In this document: piece after piece, positions 1 to 4,763 of the stretch | Layout: each line of letters opens with the position of its first letter | Numbering within the stretch: position 1 is the stretch's first letter | From: an uncultured Actinomycetes bacterium | GTDB lineage: Bacteria; Actinomycetota; Acidimicrobiia; Acidimicrobiales; Ilumatobacteraceae | Direction of reading: 5' to 3' | DNA length: 5,978 bases | Assembly: GCA_903858075.1 (NCBI GenBank) | Contig: CAIOHI010000006.1 | Coordinates: forward strand, 1-5,978 | The notes under the pieces: model-generated | Databases searched by the model: none | What the model saw: the letters and a program-made list of their open reading frames with translations, nothing else | What the model was told of the DNA's origin: nothing | Made by a program: the position numbers and the translations under genes

Positions 1-597
1 CGAAATGGTGATACCGAAGCCGCTACCTCCCGTTGCAACTTGCTTACCAAAGAAGAGACCGATCACGCCTTGCTTCACTTTCGTGGCCTGCTCGCACGCC
101 GCTGTTTCCGCGGTTGGCAGAGTTGCTTCTGTGGGGTAAACATCTCGACCGCGCACATAGCTGGAAATGGGCGCGTTCCACAGATCGCTAGTTTTCTCGG
201 GCGGGGTGGTGGGATACCAAACGGGGAGAGCTCTCGTTGGTGTCACAGGCAGTGCGCCCGAGGCATCGGCTGACACCGCACGAATGCGAAATGTACGGCT
301 TTTTACGAGGCGAGGAGCCTTGCCTCGTGTGCCGATGCTGAGTTGAAGGCGACACACTTTTGTTCCAACGACCGTGAGGATGGTTTTGTTACGGACGCAA
401 CTGCCAGTTGCTCTCCATGTCCGTATACCTGAGACATTGGTGGTGATGAGAGAGGCAAGCGGCTGTTGGGAATTTGCTGCAAGAGTTGTTGCGTTCCATT
501 TAAAGGCAATAACGGCACTCGCGTTGGCTTGACTTAGGGGAGTGAAAGTACTGGCAGTCAAAATGCTGCACAGAAAAAGACCAAGAAGTTTCTTCAT
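1..597 (-). CDS. Secreted protein of unknown function, C-terminus cut by the window edge
   Basis: The frame stays open for 199 codons from an ATG at 597 to base 1, so the gene continues beyond the left edge. The start is supported by AAAGGG at 608-603, five bases ahead of the ATG. The N-terminus is a clear Sec signal peptide: two lysines at 2-3, a hydrophobic core around 4-19, and AxA sites at 24-26 (ANA) or 26-28 (ASA). C10 is not in a proper lipobox, so a lipoprotein is unlikely. Mature residues about 29-108 look like a small beta-rich domain with C67 and C82 placed as in the short cysteine-paired Ig-like units of secreted actinobacterial proteins; this is an impression from pattern only. 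A proline-rich stretch (117-133) follows, then a second region with C168 and a glycine-rich segment (180-195) that I do not recognise. The protein is presumably exported to the envelope or medium. It is divergent from the desaturase gene and shares its 148-bp upstream spacer. No function is assigned. Confidence 0.85.
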   Translation of the reverse strand, partial: MKKLLGLFLCSILTASTFTPLSQANASAVIAFKWNATTLAANSQQPLASLITTNVSGIRTWRATGSCVRNKTILTVVGTKVCRLQLSIGTRGKAPRLVKSRTFRIRAVSADASGALPVTPTRALPVWYPTTPPEKTSDLWNAPISSYVRGRDVYPTEATLPTAETAACEQATKVKQGVIGLFFGKQVATGGSGFGITIS

Positions 598-602
598 ATG
601 AA

Positions 603-608
603 CCCTTT
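603..608 (-). promoter_or_regulatory. Ribosome binding site of the secreted protein
   Basis: AAAGGG on the minus strand lies five bases before the ATG at 597. It fixes the start of the partial secreted-protein gene at the head of a complete signal peptide. Confidence 0.65.
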
Positions 609-651
609 CGCTTCAGGTGAGAGCTATGTGGCTACTTCCTTAGTATCTCTG

Positions 652-662
652 CGAATTATTCG
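652..662. repeat. Short palindrome CGAAT-T-ATTCG
   Basis: Perfect 5-bp arms flank a single central base in the spacer between the divergent secreted-protein and desaturase genes. ATTCG recurs at 674-678. It could be a regulator half-site arrangement, but the arms are short enough to occur by chance. Confidence 0.3.
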
Positions 663-683
663 ATTTGTGGAGAATTCGTACCT

Positions 684-699
684 AATTTTGCTCAAAATT
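684..699. promoter_or_regulatory. Candidate operator, perfect 7+7 palindrome
   Basis: AATTTTG-CT-CAAAATT is a perfect inverted repeat with 7-bp arms and a 2-base centre. It lies 46 bp before the desaturase ATG and 86 bp before the secreted-protein ATG. A two-base loop is too tight for a stable RNA hairpin, so a dimeric DNA-binding protein site is the better reading. TetR-family regulators of fatty-acid genes often bind sites of this kind upstream of desaturases; no regulator gene is in this window and the binding protein is unknown. Confidence 0.45.
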
Positions 700-733
700 C
701 ACTGAGAAAACGTCCTCAAGCACTGATATCGCA

Positions 734-739
734 TAACGT
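734..739 (+). promoter_or_regulatory. Putative -10 box of a leaderless desaturase transcript
   Basis: TAACGT fits the TANNNT -10 pattern and is followed by exactly six bases before the ATG at 746, so transcription could begin at the start codon. The sequence just ahead of the ATG has only a poor purine run (AGAGAA), which agrees with a leaderless message. I see no matching -35 box. Confidence 0.4.
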
Positions 740-745
740 AGAGAA

Positions 746-1669
746 ATGAACGACGTTGCGCTTCTCAATGAACTTGAGCCCGAGGCAGAGCGCCTCTTGA
801 ACAGGCATTTGGATTCCGACGAGCCGTGGTATCCGCATGACATCGTTCCATGGGAACGTGCTGCACGGTTGGCAAAAGATGGTTTTAGTTATGCGGCAGA
901 TTCAATTCCGGAAGGTGTTCGTTCTGCATTGTTGGTGAACTTACTTACAGAAGACAATCTTCCGTGGTACACGCGCACCATTTCTCGTATGTTCGGCGGC
1001 GACACCGCATGGGGTACTTGGGCACAACGTTGGACCGCTGAAGAGGGTCGTCATGCAATTGCGATGCGCGATTACATCACCGTCAGTGGACTGCTCGACC
1101 CTTCTGAATTAGAGAACGGTCGCATGATTCAGGTCAGCAGCGCAATGGTTCCCGAACCAGAGTCGGCAGCCGATGGCATGTGCTACGTGGCAGTGCAAGA
1201 ACTTGCTACACGAATTTCACATCGCAACACTGGAACCATGTTGAACGACAAGGCAGGCTACGACGTCATGATGCGTCTCTCTGCAGATGAGAATCGTCAT
1301 CATTTGTTTTACAGAGATTTGGTGACCAAGCTGTTTGAAACGCATCCTTCTGTTGCAATGGAAGCGCTCACGCGGCAAGTAAAAAACTTTTCAATGCCGG
1401 GTCTCGGTATTCCAGGCTTTGTGGGTCATGCCCGCGCTATTGCCAAAGCAGGCATCTACGACTTGAACATTCATCACGAGAAAATCATTGTTCCGCTACT
1501 GACGCGTCAGTGGGCAATTGAAAAAGTCGAAGGCCTTACAGCCGCAGCTGAGCAAGCACGTATTTCTCTCATTACGCACGTCGAGCGCGTGGGCAAAGCT
1601 GCGAAGCGCATGGCGGAACGTTCCGCAGAACGCGCCTCACTTCAAAATGAAGAAAAAACGAGCGACTAG
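746..1669 (+). CDS. Acyl-ACP desaturase (DesA-type, diiron)
   Basis: A soluble ferritin-like diiron enzyme of 307 residues that introduces a cis double bond into acyl chains carried on acyl carrier protein, using O2 and electrons from ferredoxin, in the cytoplasm. The sequence follows mycobacterial DesA proteins closely: the N-terminal ELEPEAERLLNRHL and PHDIVPW, TEDNLPWY, WTAEEGRH, QELATRISHRNTG and SADENRHH blocks are all in order. All six expected iron ligands are visible: E69, E100, H103, E152, E182 and H185. The enzyme should therefore be active. The length is within the family range (mycobacterial relatives about 275-340). The C-terminus (about 270-307) is charged and helical. The start at 746 gives the family's normal N-terminus; there is no good ribosome site, but a -10-like box sits six bases upstream. 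Double-bond position and substrate chain length cannot be read from sequence, nor whether it serves membrane lipids or something mycolate-like. The stop directly abuts the SDR stop on the other strand. Confidence 0.92.
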   Translation: MNDVALLNELEPEAERLLNRHLDSDEPWYPHDIVPWERAARLAKDGFSYAADSIPEGVRSALLVNLLTEDNLPWYTRTISRMFGGDTAWGTWAQRWTAEEGRHAIAMRDYITVSGLLDPSELENGRMIQVSSAMVPEPESAADGMCYVAVQELATRISHRNTGTMLNDKAGYDVMMRLSADENRHHLFYRDLVTKLFETHPSVAMEALTRQVKNFSMPGLGIPGFVGHARAIAKAGIYDLNIHHEKIIVPLLTRQWAIEKVEGLTAAAEQARISLITHVERVGKAAKRMAERSAERASLQNEEKTSD

Positions 1670-2434
1670 TTAGGCCTCGGCAACCTGTGCCGTGAGAAGT
1701 TCAATAATTCCCTCGGGAACAAAGTTGTTCTCGGTAGTGGTGCTTGCCTCAACCAGTTCCACCATGCGGTTCACCACTTCAATGGGGTCCATCTGATTAG
1801 TGGTCACCATTTGCCGCATTGTTTGGTGCAGTTCGGTTGCTGGTGCGTTCACAGATGCCTCGTTGAACCATTCCCACATTGAGTCGGCCATGCGGTCGTT
1901 GAAACCGGTGTTGTACGGGCCTGGGTTGAGAAGCGTGACATCAATGCCTTGTGTAACCATTTCAGCGCGAAGTGACTTGCCGAACGCTTCCAGTGCATGC
2001 TTCGTCATGGAGTAAGGACCAAATGCGGGGCCTGCAAGAACTCCAGCAATTGAAGACACGATGATGACACGACCTTTTCCGCGTTTCACCATTTGTGGCA
2101 GCACTGCTTGTGTGATTGCTATTGTGCCGAAAACATTGACCTCGAAGAGAAAGCGAACGCGATCCATAGGAACGTCGGCCATGGGGCCTGTTTGACCCGC
2201 TCCTGCATTGTTGAGCAAGACGTCAATATTCCAATTGTCGACCTTTTTGATATCGGAAGCATTAGTGATATCGAGCTTTTCCACTTGCAATTGTGGGGCT
2301 TCGGCCCGAAGCGCAGCGGCTTGAGCCTCTGTCTCGGTAGTCGCAATGACATGGTGGCCGCGAGCACTGAGCGCCAAAGCGGCTCCTTTTCCAAAACCCG
2401 AACCTGCACCCGTGATGACAATAGTTAAAGACAT
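1670..2434 (-). CDS. Short-chain dehydrogenase/reductase (SDR family oxidoreductase)
   Basis: A classical SDR of 254 residues, an NAD(P)-dependent oxidoreductase with a Rossmann fold, cytoplasmic. Visible motifs in order: the cofactor-binding TGAGSGFG at 8-15, the D55 region (LDIT) that contacts the adenine, NNAG at 75-78, the tetrad Asn at N100, catalytic S128, and Y141 with K145 in YSMTK. All four members of the N-S-Y-K tetrad are present, so it should be active. The PGPYNTGF segment at 171-178 is the usual post-catalytic PG motif. Length is typical. Substrate cannot be predicted; SDRs of this type act on alcohols, ketones, sugars or acyl chains. The ATG at 2434 has AGGGGG five bases upstream and gives a complete glycine motif close to the N-terminus. 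It is convergent with the desaturase, with no base between the two stop codons, and divergent from the MDR gene. A functional link with the desaturase is possible but unproven. Confidence 0.88.
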   Translation of the reverse strand: MSLTIVITGAGSGFGKGAALALSARGHHVIATTETEAQAAALRAEAPQLQVEKLDITNASDIKKVDNWNIDVLLNNAGAGQTGPMADVPMDRVRFLFEVNVFGTIAITQAVLPQMVKRGKGRVIIVSSIAGVLAGPAFGPYSMTKHALEAFGKSLRAEMVTQGIDVTLLNPGPYNTGFNDRMADSMWEWFNEASVNAPATELHQTMRQMVTTNQMDPIEVVNRMVELVEASTTTENNFVPEGIIELLTAQVAEA

Positions 2435-2439
2435 AAAAA

Positions 2440-2445
2440 CCCCCT
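2440..2445 (-). promoter_or_regulatory. Ribosome binding site of the SDR gene
   Basis: AGGGGG on the minus strand is followed by five T residues and then the ATG at 2434. This decides the SDR start. A TANNNT-like box (TACACT) at 2459-2454 would place transcription start about a dozen bases before the ATG, but that promoter call is weak. Confidence 0.6.
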
Positions 2446-2491
2446 AGGCCTGAAGTGTAGTGCGAACTCGTTATTGTCGGGAACAACAGAC

Positions 2492-2497
2492 CATAAT
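2492..2497 (+). promoter_or_regulatory. Putative -10 box of the MDR gene
   Basis: CATAAT matches five of six positions of TATAAT, and the overlapping TAATCT at 2494-2499 also fits TANNNT. Either would give a leader of about 17-20 bases carrying the ribosome site at 2511-2517. The upstream TTATTG at 2471-2476 is a poor -35 at 15-bp spacing. Confidence 0.35.
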
Positions 2498-2510
2498 CTA
2501 TGAAGTCAAT

Positions 2511-2517
2511 AAAGGAG
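2511..2517 (+). promoter_or_regulatory. Ribosome binding site that sets the MDR start
   Basis: AAAGGAG is a near-perfect Shine-Dalgarno sequence five bases before the ATG at 2523. It argues against a longer reading of the frame from a GTG at 2460, whose extra 21 residues do not resemble the family N-terminus. Confidence 0.8.
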
Positions 2518-2522
2518 AAAAT

Positions 2523-3533
2523 ATGTCTCAACCAATGAATCGTAAAGTGGTGCTGAAATCGCATCCACAGGGTGCTCTCAAAGAATCTGACTTTGAGATT
2601 GTGAACGAGCAGATTGGCGATGTTGCAGCAGGTTCGGTCCTTGTTCGTGTTGACGTGCTCTCAATAGATGCGTTTATCCGCACCACGCTTGACGGTGGCG
2701 GTTTCCACACATCTGCTCAGCTTGGTGGAGTCGTTCCTGCGCTTGGTGTAGGCACTGTTGTAGAAAGCGCCGACCCTGGTTTTTCCGTAGGCGACACAGT
2801 GAGTGGTCCGTTCTGTTCGCAGAGCTACGCGTTAATGCCCTCTGTCATGCTGCGCAAACTCGACACCTCTATCGCGCCCCCAACTGCATTTCTTGGCGCT
2901 CTTGGAATGGCAACAGGGCTGACCTCGTATACGGGAATTGTTTACGTGGGTAAAGCAAAGCCTGGAGACACTGTGGTGATTTCTGGTGCAGCGGGAGCTG
3001 TGGGCTCTATTGCAGGGCAAGTGGCTCGACTGTCTGGCGCGAGCACAGTTATTGGCATTGCTGGAGGCAAGCACAAGGTCGACTTCCTTGTCAATGAGCT
3101 TGGGTATACCGCAGCAATTGACTATCGCAATGAGAACGTCGAGCAACGACTTGCAGAGCTTGCACCAAATGGTGTGAATCTCTTTTTTGACAATGTGGGT
3201 GGCGTTGTGCTTGACGCAGTACTCATGAACATTGCGGAAGAAGCCCGAGTGGTTCTCTGTGGTGCTGTATCTCAATATGAAAATATGGCCGACGTGCGCG
3301 GCCCGAAGAACTACCTCAAAATTCCAGAGCGCAATGCAAGCATGCTCGGATTCACAATCTTCCACTACGCCCATAAGCATGCAGAAGCTGAAATGCAAAT
3401 GGGTAAGTGGCTCAAGAGCGGCGAGTTGAAAGTGCGTGAGCAAATTGAAGAGGGAATAGAGAATTTCCCGGCAACTGTGCGCCTGCTACTCGACGGCGGG
3501 CACTACGGCAAGCTGATGTTGCGGGTGCATTAA
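2523..3533 (+). CDS. Zinc-free MDR-family NADP-dependent oxidoreductase
   Basis: A medium-chain dehydrogenase/reductase of 336 residues, the usual size for the subfamily that includes bacterial CurA and mammalian prostaglandin/leukotriene B4 reductases. These reduce the carbon-carbon double bond of enones and enals, or relatives, with NADPH in the cytoplasm. The N-terminal GroES-like part covers about 1-120 and lacks the cysteine/histidine zinc ligands of alcohol dehydrogenases. The Rossmann part shows SGAAGAVGSIAG at 154-165, a GGKHK segment at 181-185 whose lysine is expected to bind the NADP phosphate, and FDNVGG at 222-227. The C-terminus ends with GHYGKLMLRV, the family's usual closing strand. 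Substrate is not determined: an enone/enal reductase acting on lipid-derived or xenobiotic carbonyls is the reasonable guess. It is divergent from the SDR across 88 bp and convergent with the PC synthase. A quinone-reductase-like activity is an alternative. Confidence 0.87.
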   Translation: MSQPMNRKVVLKSHPQGALKESDFEIVNEQIGDVAAGSVLVRVDVLSIDAFIRTTLDGGGFHTSAQLGGVVPALGVGTVVESADPGFSVGDTVSGPFCSQSYALMPSVMLRKLDTSIAPPTAFLGALGMATGLTSYTGIVYVGKAKPGDTVVISGAAGAVGSIAGQVARLSGASTVIGIAGGKHKVDFLVNELGYTAAIDYRNENVEQRLAELAPNGVNLFFDNVGGVVLDAVLMNIAEEARVVLCGAVSQYENMADVRGPKNYLKIPERNASMLGFTIFHYAHKHAEAEMQMGKWLKSGELKVREQIEEGIENFPATVRLLLDGGHYGKLMLRVH

Positions 3534-3557
3534 TACCTCATCGCATTGAGCGGCGAA

Positions 3558-3585
3558 TTAAGTGCAAATGGAATTTGGCGCTTAA
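3558..3585. terminator. Bidirectional hairpin between convergent genes
   Basis: TTAAGTGC at 3558-3565 pairs with GCGCTTAA at 3578-3585 (one G-T wobble), and inner AAAT/ATTT extends the stem around a GGA loop with one bulged G. It sits 25 bases after the MDR stop and includes the PC synthase stop codon (3584-3582). Neither side carries a T-run, so it is not a classical intrinsic terminator. Tail-less hairpins of this kind are thought to end transcripts in actinobacteria. Confidence 0.45.
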
Positions 3586-4319
3586 AGGAGCGATACCCGA
3601 AGTGCGCGGTGCTGTTGCATTGCTCGGTCGGCAGTGATGCCTGCAACGGCAAGTGGTCCGATGAGGAGTATGAGCTTTTCAATGAAGTTCACGTCGGAAG
3701 TTTGAAACGACATCACTAATACAGCTATGACCCAAACGGCCATAGCAGAGACATTAATTTTACGTAGGCGCTCAACCTTGATGGTATGTGCGAACTCAAT
3801 ATTGCTCAGTGTGAGAACTGAGAGCAAGAGGGTGACTGAAATATTGACACTGACCCCAGCATCGAGAAGCCAAAGAGTTGGAATAACCATGTTCCACGCT
3901 GCTGGGAAACCACGGAAATAATGATCGCTTGATTCAATATCATTTTGGCTAAACCACAGAGCAGATGAACCGATAACGGAAGCAATTGCAATTTTGCCAA
4001 GGTTGCCATGGCTGACAATGTCGAATTGCCACATGAATGCTGCGGGCACGATGACGCAGGTGACGTAGTCAATGACCAAATCGAGAATGTAGCCATCGAA
4101 GCGGGGAACCTCAGAGTTGGAAAGCCATTTGCGTGCAATGGGGCCATCGATGCCATCAATGACTAGCGCAACGATGAGCCAGACAACAGCACTTGTTGGT
4201 GCATTGTCGAGAACTGCCACGAGGGCCGCCATGCCAGCCAATATTCCGGTCACGGTTAAAGCATGAATGGAAAGGTCTCCACGGGTTTCTGTCACCAGGC
4301 CAGAGACTTTTTTACGCAC
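3582..4319 (-). CDS. pcs: Phosphatidylcholine synthase (CDP-alcohol phosphatidyltransferase family)
   Basis: An integral membrane enzyme of 245 residues predicted to condense CDP-diacylglycerol with free choline, giving phosphatidylcholine and CMP (EC 2.7.8.24). The CDP-alcohol phosphotransferase motif is complete, with D58, G59, A62, R63, G76, D80 and D84. The gap between R63 and G76 is 12 residues, the spacing described for Pcs enzymes, where most family members have 8. Further Pcs-like blocks are SIHALT near 17-22, IDYVTCVIVPA at 83-93, FRGFPAAWNMV at 135-145 and a VERLRKIN block near 182-189. Several hydrophobic segments (about 21-37, 43-55, 84-97, 108-122, 140-152, 158-171, 190-204, 213-228) fit a multi-pass protein. 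The start is a GTG at 4319. It has no convincing ribosome site, but a TANNNT box lies six bases upstream, and a stop codon at 4355-4353 leaves no upstream ATG. Phosphatidylcholine is uncommon in actinobacteria, so a related CDP-alcohol substrate remains possible. Confidence 0.8.
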   Translation of the reverse strand: MRKKVSGLVTETRGDLSIHALTVTGILAGMAALVAVLDNAPTSAVVWLIVALVIDGIDGPIARKWLSNSEVPRFDGYILDLVIDYVTCVIVPAAFMWQFDIVSHGNLGKIAIASVIGSSALWFSQNDIESSDHYFRGFPAAWNMVIPTLWLLDAGVSVNISVTLLLSVLTLSNIEFAHTIKVERLRKINVSAMAVWVIAVLVMSFQTSDVNFIEKLILLIGPLAVAGITADRAMQQHRALRVSLL

Positions 4320-4325
4320 CTGACG

Positions 4326-4335
4326 ACTGTACTGT
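4326..4335. promoter_or_regulatory. Overlapping divergent -10 boxes
   Basis: On the minus strand TACAGT (4331-4326) lies six bases before the GTG of the PC synthase. On the plus strand TACTGT (4330-4335) lies ten bases before the ATG of the membrane protein. The two boxes share the TA at 4330-4331 and both fit TANNNT. With only 26 bp between start codons, a bidirectional promoter with leaderless or nearly leaderless transcripts is a consistent reading. No -35 boxes are evident, and short motifs like this can arise by chance. Confidence 0.35.
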
Positions 4336-4345
4336 GTCCAGCGAG

Positions 4346-4750
4346 ATGGCTGTTATCACACGACAAACAATTATTGGTCGAATGTGGGTGGCATTGGTCA
4401 TGTTGTGGGCGGGCATGCGCATTTTGGCTGTTGAGATATGGCTTGTTGGGTACGGAATCAATATTTGGTGGTTTGCGGTCATTGAAGTGCTGTCGTCCAT
4501 TCTTTACGGACTCAGCTCTGCTCGACTGGTCCGGGCCTTAGGTGCTCGCCATCGCAAAGATGCGGGGAAGTGGGGGGCTCTTACGTTGCTTGGGTATGTG
4601 ATGCCCGATACCTACCTGTTGAGCGTGGGTAGAGCTATGCCTTTAGCGACATATGTAATTGTTGTTTCATTGGCATTGATTTTTGCCGCCGTTGCTTTGG
4701 TGCGTACACGTTCCTCTGTTGTGCACCTGGTACGCACTAAGACGGGTTAA
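4346..4750 (+). CDS. Small four-helix membrane protein, function unknown
   Basis: I do not recognise the family. The 134-residue product has four likely transmembrane helices at about 13-34, 40-63, 76-95 and 98-119, with a basic N-terminus (TRQTIIGR), a basic loop at 60-75 (RLVRALGARHRKDAGK) and a basic tail (121-132), so both ends and this loop probably face the cytoplasm. No catalytic motif is visible. The frame is open back beyond 4193, but the upstream part overlaps the PC synthase on the other strand and lacks membrane character. The ATG at 4346 is therefore preferred; the ATG at 4382 would also keep all helices. There is no strong ribosome site. It is divergent from the PC synthase with 26 bp between starts, which suggests shared regulation and perhaps a membrane-lipid role, but that is only context. 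Its stop is two bases from the crotonase-family stop on the other strand. Confidence 0.7.
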   Translation: MAVITRQTIIGRMWVALVMLWAGMRILAVEIWLVGYGINIWWFAVIEVLSSILYGLSSARLVRALGARHRKDAGKWGALTLLGYVMPDTYLLSVGRAMPLATYVIVVSLALIFAAVALVRTRSSVVHLVRTKTG

Positions 4751-4763
4751 CCTCACGCAGGTT
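4749..4763. terminator. Small hairpin across convergent stop codons
   Basis: AACCT-CACGC-AGGTT forms a perfect 5-bp stem with a 5-base loop. It spans the end of the membrane-protein stop (4748-4750) and the stop of the crotonase-family gene (4755-4753). The 8-bp palindrome GGTTAACC at 4745-4752 overlaps it. There is no T-run, so terminator function on either strand is only plausible. Confidence 0.28.

Noticed and set aside
40..518. Short open frames on both strands inside 40-518
   Set aside because: They run through the secreted-protein gene, which has a signal peptide and ribosome site; the alternatives have neither a start signal nor recognisable content.
1678..1692. Hairpin CGGCA-ACCTG-TGCCG just after the desaturase stop as a terminator
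   Set aside because: It has only five base pairs, no T-run, and lies within the conserved end of the SDR coding region, so it may be chance.
2460..2522. N-terminal extension of the MDR protein from a GTG at 2460
   Set aside because: The extension crosses the likely promoter and the strong ribosome site at 2511-2517, and its 21 residues do not look like the family N-terminus.
2500..2538. Short upstream frame (12 codons) starting with ATG at 2500 and overlapping the MDR start, as a leader peptide
   Set aside because: It has no ribosome site of its own, and the peptide shows no attenuator pattern such as repeated codons for one amino acid.
2832..3443. Open frame of 203 codons on the minus strand inside the MDR gene
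   Set aside because: It is a shadow of a well-supported gene: composition is rich in His, Cys and Ser with no domain pattern and no ribosome site.
4193..4345. Longer start for the four-helix membrane protein
   Set aside because: This part lies antisense to the PC synthase coding region, is basic and proline-rich with no membrane character, and would overlap the neighbour by more than 120 bp.
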